From: UBA1479 sp040216635
GTDB taxonomy: Bacteria; Pseudomonadota; Alphaproteobacteria; Rhodospirillales; Casp-alpha2
Assembly (NCBI GenBank): GCA_040216635.1
Contig: JAVJOU010000006.1
Location: 132,138 to 196,137, forward strand
Length of the DNA stretch: 64,000 nt
Direction of reading: 5' to 3'
This document shows positions 15,985 to 24,385 of the stretch, one piece after another. The first letter of the stretch is position 1. Every line of letters begins with the position of its first letter. Below the pieces are notes generated by a model. The model made no database searches and was not told the DNA's origin. It was given only the letters and a program-made list of their open reading frames with translations. A program made the translations under genes and the position numbers.

Positions 15985-16479
15985 ATGCCTCCATACGAGA
16001 ACCAAGTCAAAAAATACGAACGCCGTCCCCAAGGGGGAAACCCGGCGCAGAGTGAGGCTTGGGCATTAATCGAAGCAGCGAAACGCATGGCCGTTTCGAT
16101 CACCTACGATGCGGAAGACGCGAAAGCGACCAAAGACGCGCGCAAGGCATCACTTCGCCTGAACTGGCGGCTATGGACAATTTTTCAGGCGGAACTGACA
16201 ACCGAGCGCTCCGACCTTCCGGAAGAGATTCGGATCAACATGTTGACCCTTTGCAAATTCGTCGACAAACACACAGTCGGCGCCCTGGTCAATCCGACAC
16301 CGGAAGCCATAACGGTTTTGATCGACATCAATCGCAACATCGCTGCCGGTCTGGCTCAAATCCCAGAAAGCGACGACGGAGATTCTGCCGCTGCGCCGAC
16401 ATCCAATGCCCCAGGCCACGACCACCCTGCTGCCGATGGCATGCCGCAAATCCGGCAAGACCTGGATACGGAAGTTTAA
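15985..16479 (+). CDS. flaF: FlaF-family flagellin regulator
   Basis: The 164-residue product contains the FlaF signature: 'SEAWALIEAAKRMA' followed by 'RLNWRLWTIFQAELTTE', 'LPEEIRINMLTLCKFVDKHT' and a helical C-terminus. In alphaproteobacteria FlaF acts with FlbT to control flagellin synthesis and secretion after transcription. Here it lies after flgL, while flbT lies on the far side of the flagellin genes at 29063. The ATG at 15985 is preferred; a TTG start at 15952 is possible. The poly-Asp/Ala tail after residue 130 is extra to the family core. Confidence 0.85.
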   Translation: MPPYENQVKKYERRPQGGNPAQSEAWALIEAAKRMAVSITYDAEDAKATKDARKASLRLNWRLWTIFQAELTTERSDLPEEIRINMLTLCKFVDKHTVGALVNPTPEAITVLIDINRNIAAGLAQIPESDDGDSAAAPTSNAPGHDHPAADGMPQIRQDLDTEV

Positions 16480-16624
16480 TCCAGATGTCCTCCAAGCAAC
16501 CCGCGGCCTGAGAACGCCTTATGACTAAAACCTCTATTGCCATCTTCAACCACCCACACCGTCGGACTTTCTGTCGGTAGTGATGATCTCAATTTCTCAA
16601 CTTGCACACGGTACGGTTTGATCC

Positions 16625-18583
16625 ATGGCCCCGACGGACGATACGTCTATGGATTTTTATCAACGGGTCGGTACGACCTGCAACATGTTGCTCGCACGCG
16701 ATCTCGAGAACGCGTTCGATGCAATCGATGAACTGCAACATGAACGGCCTGATGCGGCGGAAGTCCTCTATCTGATGGGTATCGCCGCCGTGACAATGGA
16801 AGAATACGGCCGGGGCTTGATCTTCATCGAAGAAGCGCACAACACGGACCCCGATTGCTTTGAGTATTCCGACGTCTTGGCCAACCTGCACGTCCGGGTC
16901 GGCAATCTGTCGGAAGGTGTGTATTTCGCGAAATTATCGACAACGCTTGAACCCCATCCTCACGTTCGCAATCTTGTACCGCCCGATATGCGGAATTTTT
17001 TCGAGTCACTCGAAAAAACAGCCATTCCCCGCCACCGAGCGTATGGCTTCGTATCGTTGCACCGTCACGAATATACCGACGCCGCACGAGAGTTCGACCG
17101 ACAGGTGTTGCTGACCCCCGAAGACGACACTTCCTACCGCTATGGCAGCCGCGCCCACCAGATGCTCGGCAATTTCGAGCGTGCGATCACCTATGCCCAG
17201 AAAGCCGTTGCCTTGGCTCCGGACGATATGGCCAACCATTTTCAGGCAGGCAAACTAAGCCAGGCTATCGGCGCTGACGAAGCAGCAATGTTCCATTATC
17301 TCAAAGTCGCGGAACTCGATCAGAAATCACCACAGGATGTGGCGGCGGCGCTTGCCTCTGCGATGCAGCTTCCCAACGGCGATTCAGAGGCCCTTACTTC
17401 GATCAAAAGCGCGCTGGCCGACCGCATGGCCGAGGCACCTTCGCTGCCGCCCGAAGCTACAGCCAGCCTCAGCAGGAAAGAGAAAATCCATATCGGATAT
17501 GTCACCAACAGTGACTGGAGCACAGACACCGTCGCTCTGCTTGAGCCATTCCTTGAACTGCATGATCGCAGCCGCTTCAACGTCCATATTTACCAACAAA
17601 CCCAAGGACGTAGCGCGTACATCAAGTATCTTAACAACCTCGCCGATTCCGAGCGGCGACTGTGGGAACTTGATGATGAAATCGCCTCGATCGTTATTGC
17701 CGGAGACGAAATCGACGTGCTGGTGAATATGTGCGCGCCCGCATCCGATAACCGTGCATCCCTTTTTGCGATGGCCCCATCAGCGATCCAAGTAGGATAT
17801 TTAGGCATGAATTTCGGTCTGGGCATGCCCGGCATTACGCACGTGCTGAGCGATCCCATGACTGATGATCTATGCCGTGAACAAGCGGGCCCGGATCAGA
17901 AAATTGTCCAGGTGGAGCCCGGTCTTTGGTCGATCAAACCACCGAATATGCTGCCTGAAGTAACGCAGCTCCCGGCGGAAAAGAACGGATACCTCACTCT
18001 AGGGCTGGCTTGCGACCTTGCGGCTTTGACCAAATCGGCAATTAAAACACTTGCCGAAATTCTCAAAGCTTTTCCGGAAAGCCGGCTTGTATTTGGAGCA
18101 AGCGGTGCGACGGACACATATGTCTCGCGTCGGATCGAACAGCTGTTCGGTGAAATCGGTCTAAGTGACCGCGTGTCCGTATGGCCTCACAAGGCCGTTG
18201 GGGACCCCTGGGATTCCGATCCCGGATTCTGGAGCAACGTGGACCTGTTTCTTGTACCTGATGCTTTGTCTGCCCCCCTTCGAGCCGCCGAGGCCCTTTG
18301 GATGGGCGTCCCCATGCTTACCCTCAAAGGAACACAACGCCCCATCGCCTGCGCAGCGTCAAGCATCCTGGCTTCCGCCAATAAACCGGAATGGATTTAC
18401 GGAACCACCGAAGACCTTATCAACCAAATCTCTGCCTTCGCGAGCGACCTTGGTGAACTTGCCGACCTTCGCGCAGAATTGCGTAACCAGATGCGGCGAT
18501 CCGCTCTGTTTAACCCCTTGGTTCATGTACGCGCCATGGAGACACTGTTCGTCGCCATGGTTGATTCCAGGGATGACGGCTAA
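16625..18583 (+). CDS. TPR-containing OGT/SPINDLY-like glycosyltransferase, FlmG type
   Basis: Residues 1-240 are tetratricopeptide-like helices (for example 'GSRAHQMLGNFERAITYAQK'). Residues 285-640 form a GT41-type catalytic region starting 'KIHIGYVTNSDWSTDTVALL' and including 'APSAIQVGYLGMNFGLGMPG' and 'APLRAAEALWMGVPMLTLKG', both standard OGT-family blocks. This is the layout of Caulobacter FlmG, which binds flagellins through its TPRs and transfers pseudaminic acid. With two flagellins and a nonulosonate pathway nearby, a role as flagellin O-glycosyltransferase is likely. Alternative starts exist (ATG at 16649). The gene converges on the minus-strand gene at 18627. Confidence 0.78.
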   Translation: MAPTDDTSMDFYQRVGTTCNMLLARDLENAFDAIDELQHERPDAAEVLYLMGIAAVTMEEYGRGLIFIEEAHNTDPDCFEYSDVLANLHVRVGNLSEGVYFAKLSTTLEPHPHVRNLVPPDMRNFFESLEKTAIPRHRAYGFVSLHRHEYTDAAREFDRQVLLTPEDDTSYRYGSRAHQMLGNFERAITYAQKAVALAPDDMANHFQAGKLSQAIGADEAAMFHYLKVAELDQKSPQDVAAALASAMQLPNGDSEALTSIKSALADRMAEAPSLPPEATASLSRKEKIHIGYVTNSDWSTDTVALLEPFLELHDRSRFNVHIYQQTQGRSAYIKYLNNLADSERRLWELDDEIASIVIAGDEIDVLVNMCAPASDNRASLFAMAPSAIQVGYLGMNFGLGMPGITHVLSDPMTDDLCREQAGPDQKIVQVEPGLWSIKPPNMLPEVTQLPAEKNGYLTLGLACDLAALTKSAIKTLAEILKAFPESRLVFGASGATDTYVSRRIEQLFGEIGLSDRVSVWPHKAVGDPWDSDPGFWSNVDLFLVPDALSAPLRAAEALWMGVPMLTLKGTQRPIACAASSILASANKPEWIYGTTEDLINQISAFASDLGELADLRAELRNQMRRSALFNPLVHVRAMETLFVAMVDSRDDG

Positions 18584-18626
18584 ACATCAAGATCAGTCGT
18601 GTTCGGCGAAAGCCATTCGGACGATT

Positions 18627-19454
18627 TTACGAGATAATATTAACCGCTGATCCTGGCGGTGGCGTTTGAGGCTTCAAGCGGTTCGTCAGCGCCTCACTGA
18701 GCCCCGCGTTGATTTCGAATGACAGCGACAGCGCCCGAAGCAGGTTTCCCAATTTGGTTTCTGCTTCAGCGATTTCCTGCTCACGCCTCGCCTGTTCAGT
18801 TGATGTCACTTCAAGCAAATCAGCTTCGACAATCGCGAATTTGCGTTGAATGTTCTGTTCAAGATCCAAGGTCACGGCAATCGTATTTTGGGTAACGGTA
18901 ATCCCCACGCTGACTTCGGTCTGCAAAGCCGTCAACGTATCGGCCACGGCAACATTTCCGGGATCAGTCAGCGCACCGGCAGTCACCTCGAGGCCTCGGA
19001 TGGTTTCAACGTCTTCCTTCAGGCGCTGGATGACTTTTCCGTCCTGCACATCCGGATGCGCAAAGACATAAAGGTTTTCGATCTTCGTCGCGAGAATATC
19101 CCGCTGAGCTTCGAACGCGGCGACTTCATCCGCATCCACGGTAGCGTCCTGGTTGAAGGTCGCGAACAAGGCTGAAACTTCATCGAAAATCTTTTCCAGG
19201 GCTCCCTTGTTGTTGGTATTTCCCTGGCGAAAATCAGCCAATGCCGGCAAGGCGTCTATGAGTGCCTTTTGACGGCTGGAAAGGTCGTCAATCTTGCGTT
19301 CAAGGGTCGAAGACGTCTGCGAAACATCTTCGATCAGCTTGTTGTGGCGATTGATCAACGAGTTCTGCAATAGATTAAATTGCAACTCGAATTGCACGCG
19401 CTGATTGTTCAGCGCGGTATTCGCCAGTGTAAAAGCAAACGGCGTAATCGCCAT
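18627..19454 (-). CDS. Unrecognised helical protein in the flagellar/glycosylation region
   Basis: I do not recognise this 275-residue protein. It has a good ribosome site (AGGGTGAG before ATG) and normal codon use. It has no signal peptide and is predicted mostly helical with long coiled-coil stretches (for example 'LLEVTSTEQARREQEIAEAE'). The start 'MAITPFAFTLANTALNNQRV' and the end 'LRALSLSFEINAGLSEALTN' resemble the helical ends of flagellar export substrates, but no family motif is clear. Its upstream region holds two palindromes, one sharing its 13-base core with the fliF control site. A secreted flagellar component or an export chaperone are the two options I favour, with low certainty. 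Confidence 0.6.
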   Translation of the reverse strand: MAITPFAFTLANTALNNQRVQFELQFNLLQNSLINRHNKLIEDVSQTSSTLERKIDDLSSRQKALIDALPALADFRQGNTNNKGALEKIFDEVSALFATFNQDATVDADEVAAFEAQRDILATKIENLYVFAHPDVQDGKVIQRLKEDVETIRGLEVTAGALTDPGNVAVADTLTALQTEVSVGITVTQNTIAVTLDLEQNIQRKFAIVEADLLEVTSTEQARREQEIAEAETKLGNLLRALSLSFEINAGLSEALTNRLKPQTPPPGSAVNIIS

Positions 19455-19476
19455 CTCACCCTACTTTCCAGTTGTC

Positions 19477-19490
19477 CCGGCAAATGCCGG
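19477..19490. promoter_or_regulatory. Palindrome next to the shared flagellar-type site
   Basis: CCGGCA-AA-TGCCGG is a perfect palindrome immediately adjoining the GGCAA-N3-TTGCC palindrome at 19491. It may be a second binding site for the same regulator with a shorter centre. Confidence 0.4.
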
Positions 19491-19509
19491 ATAGGCAAAA
19501 ATTGCCTAT
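19491..19509. promoter_or_regulatory. FlbD-type palindrome between the divergent unknown genes
   Basis: ATAGGCAA-AAA-TTGCCTAT has perfect 8-bp arms. Its 13-base core GGCAAAAATTGCC is identical to that of the site before fliF at 61915. It lies 37-55 bp upstream of the minus-strand start at 19454 and about 135 bp upstream of the plus-strand start at 19644. Confidence 0.55.
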
Positions 19510-19643
19510 TTATTTCCGTACGTTAGATACTACCATACTCCCCTCAAAATAGCGACAAACTAATACTTCAGATGCCCTTCCCGACAAGGTCGCCCGACCA
19601 TTCTTTAACTATATCTCCCAGCATGGCTTGGGTAAGGTAAGGC

Positions 19644-22085
19644 ATGCAGATAGAGACCCTGGTTTCGCGAATTCGTGCGGGCGACGCCCAAAACGGGATC
19701 GCTGATTTCATCGCGGAAATCCCCGGTGCAACTTTGGAAAACCTCGTTGTCACCGCCATGCAATGGCCGGGGGTTGAGGACGTCAAAGAAATCTTGTTGC
19801 TGGAATACCTCAAAGAGTTTCCCGACAATATTCCCGTCCGCTGGGCCCTGGCACAGCTGATGTATACTCAGAAGCGGTTTGTCGATGCGATGCCCCATTA
19901 CCGTCTGGTACTGGAATCAAACACGCAAGTGGGGTTTTGCTACCACGCAATCGCCGTTGGCCTCAGCACCACAGGGTCTGTCCATGAATTGCGTGACCTG
20001 ATCCTCGAGGCGAAGCGAAAAATTCCGGACGACGAACATAGCAATTGGCAATTCCCCATTCGGCTCAACGACCTTCGACCGCCGCACCGCACGCATCATC
20101 AACTTTGGTTTCGCGAGCACCTTACAAAATGCCGCACGGACCGATTGGCCCGGGACGCAGCGGCGCATGTCGTCACCTGGCATCCGTTGGACAACGATTC
20201 CGAGCCGACCGAGGGAATGTTCCACTTGGCCGGCGCAGCCAAAGGCATCATTGCCCAAAGAGGCTACTTCCTGATTGACGACACGATTGAGGTCCCTGCA
20301 GAGCGTTCGACGGGCGCGGCAGAGGACCCGGAAATTTGGACCGCCGAATTCACGACAATTCCCGGAGCCGTTCATCGTGTCACCCTATGCCTGGAAACGG
20401 CGGACGGCATCAGCACGGGCAACCAGATTGAGCTAACCAGCTCCCCGCACCCGTTTGCCGAAGCGGAAACCGGCGACGCCTACGAAGTAGGAATGGCCGG
20501 GGCGACATTCACCGGCCGCGTGGCTGCATCCGGAAGCGATGCACGTTACCGCTTCGAATACGGCGTATCGCCCGACACCATGTCCCATTCCACACCCTGG
20601 CACCCCATCCCCGGCCCCTTGAATAGTCGATTTCAGGCTGCCCCGCATGAAACACCGCTGCGGTTTTATTTATACGGCTCTCAAATCACGTGGGAGCCCG
20701 GCGAATCACCGGGCTTGGTCTGTCATTGGCCGTTCGGCCAGGACCCCAACCATGTTTCCGGGATCGGCTTCCTGGAACTGCTGTTCGCGGCCCAGCACAC
20801 GAGTTGTCAGTATGACGGTTTTCAGGCCGTTCAAGATTGGGAAGGGTCGGACATCCGTGACGCGCGGGTCACCCTTCGTCTGACCGCCAAGGATTTCGAT
20901 TCCAACAACACACAACAATGTTTCGGAATTGGTTCCCGCCGTGCCTGTTGGATGTTGACTGGGCAGACATTCAACCTAGCGAATATCGAACAGGGTGAGG
21001 AAGTCGAAGTTTCTGCGACCTTGTCGGGGGACCGCGGACAATGGACGTTCGCCGGCAACAACCCGATCGAACAGCCGAACTATGATCGGTATGGGTACGA
21101 GCCCTTGAAGGATACCCTTGCGGACCACATCGGAAATATCTTCATGGTCGCGCCGTTCGGCGATATCCGCGGCACCATCACCGGCACCTTGAGCGTCAAG
21201 AACGCCACCGTTGAATACCGGAGCAAAAATATTCTCCATGTAGATGCGGGCGCCCAACTGGTCACATACCCGACGAACTCTACCGCTGACCCTAAATCCC
21301 TGACCGACGGCATCCGCAGCAATGAGCACACGGGATGGTACCAGACCACGGCGACGGACACGCCGCCGACATTTATCTGGATACTTCCCAAACCTCTTAA
21401 AATCACGGCCGTCGTTCTGCATCAGGACATCGCGATGCCGACAAAACGGGCACGCTTAACGGTCACGGGACCGGATGGAATTTTCGTCAAGGACGAAGCG
21501 TTACCGACGGATTTCGGCCAACTTTCCGTTGTGCCGCAACTCAACATCCCCCTGGATTTGGACGGCCCAGTCGACGAGATCAAATTGGAACTATTGAGCA
21601 GCGCCACACCGGACGGCATGGGGCTTCACGCGATTGAGGTATTTGCCGAAGATTATTCTCCGCCTCCATGCACGATACCAACGACCGTGCTGGAAGATGT
21701 AGACGGCCTGTCCGCCGGGGAACAGGTATTTTACCGGCTCGTCTGTACGGCCGGCGAGGAAGAATCAGCCGGGGACATCCACGACATTATGTTGCCTGCT
21801 GATAGCACTCCCCGGCTTATCGACGCATCGGTATTTTCGATCGAAACGGGTAAGGCGGTTATTCGCATTCGTGTCAATCCCATGGGTCATAAGACGACCG
21901 CCCGGTGGCACCTTGATGATGGAACGTCCGGTGAAATTCCCTGTGGTTGGGAAAACGTCGCCGCTCACCGCTTTATTTCCGTTCACGATGTCGCTCCTGG
22001 TTCGCGCTCTTTGACGGTCAAGCTAATCAACGATCAGGAAAACGAAAGCCGGGAACTATCCGTATCATGGTCTCAAGCAGATTAA
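19644..22085 (+). CDS. Unrecognised 813-residue protein: TPR-like N-terminus, beta-rich body, discoidin-like region
   Basis: No signal peptide is visible. Residues 1-110 are helical and TPR-like ('NIPVRWALAQLMYTQKRFVD'). Residues 190-520 are rich in beta strands, with 'RRACWMLTGQTFNLANIEQG' inside a lectin-like stretch. Residues about 535-665 resemble a coagulation-factor 5/8 (discoidin) fold: 'DPKSLTDGIRSNEHTGWYQ', then 'FIWILPKPLKITAVVLHQDI' and 'GLHAIEVFAED'. Such folds bind carbohydrate. It lies between two putative flagellin glycosyltransferases and shares a control region with the gene at 18627, so a role in handling or recognising glycosylated flagellin is a fair guess. No enzyme motif is visible. 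Confidence 0.65.
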   Translation: MQIETLVSRIRAGDAQNGIADFIAEIPGATLENLVVTAMQWPGVEDVKEILLLEYLKEFPDNIPVRWALAQLMYTQKRFVDAMPHYRLVLESNTQVGFCYHAIAVGLSTTGSVHELRDLILEAKRKIPDDEHSNWQFPIRLNDLRPPHRTHHQLWFREHLTKCRTDRLARDAAAHVVTWHPLDNDSEPTEGMFHLAGAAKGIIAQRGYFLIDDTIEVPAERSTGAAEDPEIWTAEFTTIPGAVHRVTLCLETADGISTGNQIELTSSPHPFAEAETGDAYEVGMAGATFTGRVAASGSDARYRFEYGVSPDTMSHSTPWHPIPGPLNSRFQAAPHETPLRFYLYGSQITWEPGESPGLVCHWPFGQDPNHVSGIGFLELLFAAQHTSCQYDGFQAVQDWEGSDIRDARVTLRLTAKDFDSNNTQQCFGIGSRRACWMLTGQTFNLANIEQGEEVEVSATLSGDRGQWTFAGNNPIEQPNYDRYGYEPLKDTLADHIGNIFMVAPFGDIRGTITGTLSVKNATVEYRSKNILHVDAGAQLVTYPTNSTADPKSLTDGIRSNEHTGWYQTTATDTPPTFIWILPKPLKITAVVLHQDIAMPTKRARLTVTGPDGIFVKDEALPTDFGQLSVVPQLNIPLDLDGPVDEIKLELLSSATPDGMGLHAIEVFAEDYSPPPCTIPTTVLEDVDGLSAGEQVFYRLVCTAGEEESAGDIHDIMLPADSTPRLIDASVFSIETGKAVIRIRVNPMGHKTTARWHLDDGTSGEIPCGWENVAAHRFISVHDVAPGSRSLTVKLINDQENESRELSVSWSQAD

Positions 22086-22198
22086 CCCTGTACCGGCTCC
22101 GAGCAACCGACTTGGTTTACGCGATCTTAATGAGGATGCTATTGAATTCGCCAAGGCAAGACATCCGTTAGCACCACCGCCACGACAAGGACCTCACG

Positions 22199-24364
22199 GT
22201 GATGGAAATCGACATTGCAACCAATCCCGACGAAGCCGTCGGTGAATCTGAACAGACATTGACCGAAAAATGGTGGCTTGCCCCCGCCGACGCCGACGAG
22301 CGCGCGAAGCTCCGGGCGCGCAATCTGGCAATATTCCAGAAGAAGTATCCCACTGTTCACAGCGCTATCGTCAACTATGAACCGAAATCCGAACTGGTGT
22401 TTGGAGACGACGGCCAGCCGGATATGAATTTCGCCGGATCGGCATTTTACGACGGCAATATCAACGAATTTACGGACCGGCAACTGGCGCAATATTGGCG
22501 CGCGCCGAACCGCCTGAATGTCGCGCCGCCCCTTCCGCAAACGATGGACACTCACGCCTCCCGTTTTCTCTATTCGATGCACGAGCGACTGCAAAAGGAA
22601 GTGGATGTCGAGTTTTCCGTTGGTCGGACAAGCAAACAAAGCTTCTACGGCTTGGTAATGGGCATTGGCCTGGGCCGTCACCTTCCCGAATTCATCGAAC
22701 GCACGGGATGCCGCAATATTTTCCTGCTTGATCCGAATCTTGAAGGTTTCTACCACTCGATGGAGACGTTGGACTGGGAAGCCATCCTGTTCGAATTTCA
22801 GGATCGCAACGGCGACCTCTTCTTCTATGTCGGGGGTGACACACAGCATTGGATGGATGGACTTCGCTACCAAACGCGAAAGACCAATACCATTTCAATG
22901 GACGGCTTCTACATCTACGCCCATTACAAGAACAGCATGTTTGCGGAGTTCTCAAAAAAGTTCAACAAAGAGTCCCAGTTCCTCATGACGGGCTTGGGGT
23001 TCTTCTTTGATGAGCAACTCATGCTGCGTAATACCTATGCGAACATGGCCGGCAGAGACGTCCATACATACCTTCGGCCGACCAAGCCCATCGCAGACAA
23101 AACACCGGCCATCATCGTTGGTTGTGGTCCATCGCTGGACGCCAGCATCGAAGACATCAAGCGTAATGCCGATAATGCAGTCATCATCTCTTGCGGATCG
23201 GCACTTGGCCCCTTGATGGATGCAGGCATCCGCCCGGATTTCCAGATGGAACTTGAAAATTACAAGGTTCTGCCGGTCATCATGTATGCGGCCTCCAAGC
23301 ACGATCTTTCCGGCATTTGTCTTGTGGCCAGTTCGACTGTTGATCGGGAAATCCGCCAATATTTCACAAATGAAATCTATTGGTTCCGTCCCGCGCTCTG
23401 CCCCTTCCCGATTTTCTCCAACGACATGGAAAGCTGCCTGAGGCATCCGGACCCCACCGTTGTTAACGTCGGGCTTTCGTTTGCTCAGGAATTGGGATTT
23501 CGCGAATTTTATCTATTCGGCGCGGACATGGGTCAAAAGGACAGCGATCAACATCACGCCAAATCGTCCTATCATTACTCGGATGAATCAAAGAACGACT
23601 TGAAGCAGGTCTTTAACATCGAAGTCCCGGCAAACTTCGGCGGCAAGGCGATGACCAGTTCCGGCCTGTTTTGGGCGCTTGATACTCTTCAACGAGCAAT
23701 CGGCTATACCACGGCGAACCATAAATATTTCAATTGCAGCAACGGCGCCCGCATCAATCGCGCCATCCCCAAACTGCCGCGGACTCTTGACCTGCCAGAG
23801 CCCGAAGTTTCACGTGAGCAAGCGGTTCAGGATATCATCGATGCGTCGCGGTTGATGACGGCAGAGGAAATCGACAGCCGCTGGCAGCCGGAGAAGATGA
23901 TCGATGCGTTCAACGATCTGTTGGACAATCTGTTGGATTTGGTGGAAACCCACGACCTTATCAATGATACGGACCATCTGATCGAATCATCACGGCTGTT
24001 CTATTCCAACACCGACAACGTCTACAGCCATTATTCCAGCCTGGTGCTGCGTGGAACGATCAATCAGATGCTGATCGCCTGCGACTATTATCTTTGTCGT
24101 CTGAATGACGAAAGCAAATACGAACAGGCTCTGGAAGTCGTCCGCGATGAATATCGGAAGGTGACCGAGCGCCTGCGCAGCATCGCGGCCAAGCATATCA
24201 GGTCTCAAGCTTTGGGCATTGAGTTGGCGGAAGCTTGCCTGAGCGGCATCTCGGACGACGACGGCCTGACGGATGAAGAACGCGAAGCCTTGACGGTCCG
24301 CCAGGATAAGCCGTCGGATGAGGACGCCGATACCAAGCAAGACGCCGCAACGGCAGACACATAA
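22199..24364 (+). CDS. Motility-associated glycosyltransferase, Maf family (DUF115 / MptE-like)
   Basis: The 721-residue protein has the Maf layout: an N-terminal region with 'GLVMGIGLGRHLPEFIERTG', a central MptE-like domain with 'TPAIIVGCGPSLDASIEDIK' (about residue 300) and 'ISCGSALGPLMDAGIRPDF', and 'LFGADMGQKDSDQHH', followed by a helical C-terminus. Maf proteins transfer pseudaminic or legionaminic acid from the CMP form to flagellin Ser/Thr in the cytoplasm. A GTG start at 22199 has AAGGA seven bases upstream; the next codon is ATG. It is encoded just before the TPR/GT9 gene and the flagellins. Confidence 0.88.
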   Translation: MMEIDIATNPDEAVGESEQTLTEKWWLAPADADERAKLRARNLAIFQKKYPTVHSAIVNYEPKSELVFGDDGQPDMNFAGSAFYDGNINEFTDRQLAQYWRAPNRLNVAPPLPQTMDTHASRFLYSMHERLQKEVDVEFSVGRTSKQSFYGLVMGIGLGRHLPEFIERTGCRNIFLLDPNLEGFYHSMETLDWEAILFEFQDRNGDLFFYVGGDTQHWMDGLRYQTRKTNTISMDGFYIYAHYKNSMFAEFSKKFNKESQFLMTGLGFFFDEQLMLRNTYANMAGRDVHTYLRPTKPIADKTPAIIVGCGPSLDASIEDIKRNADNAVIISCGSALGPLMDAGIRPDFQMELENYKVLPVIMYAASKHDLSGICLVASSTVDREIRQYFTNEIYWFRPALCPFPIFSNDMESCLRHPDPTVVNVGLSFAQELGFREFYLFGADMGQKDSDQHHAKSSYHYSDESKNDLKQVFNIEVPANFGGKAMTSSGLFWALDTLQRAIGYTTANHKYFNCSNGARINRAIPKLPRTLDLPEPEVSREQAVQDIIDASRLMTAEEIDSRWQPEKMIDAFNDLLDNLLDLVETHDLINDTDHLIESSRLFYSNTDNVYSHYSSLVLRGTINQMLIACDYYLCRLNDESKYEQALEVVRDEYRKVTERLRSIAAKHIRSQALGIELAEACLSGISDDDGLTDEEREALTVRQDKPSDEDADTKQDAATADT

Positions 24365-24385
24365 AACGGTCTGCTTCGGTCTGCC

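Noticed and set aside
19504..19516. Sigma-54 promoter on the minus strand for the unknown gene at 18627
   Set aside because: Only the invariant GG and GC match; the rest of both elements (CGGAAA and AGGCA) is poor.
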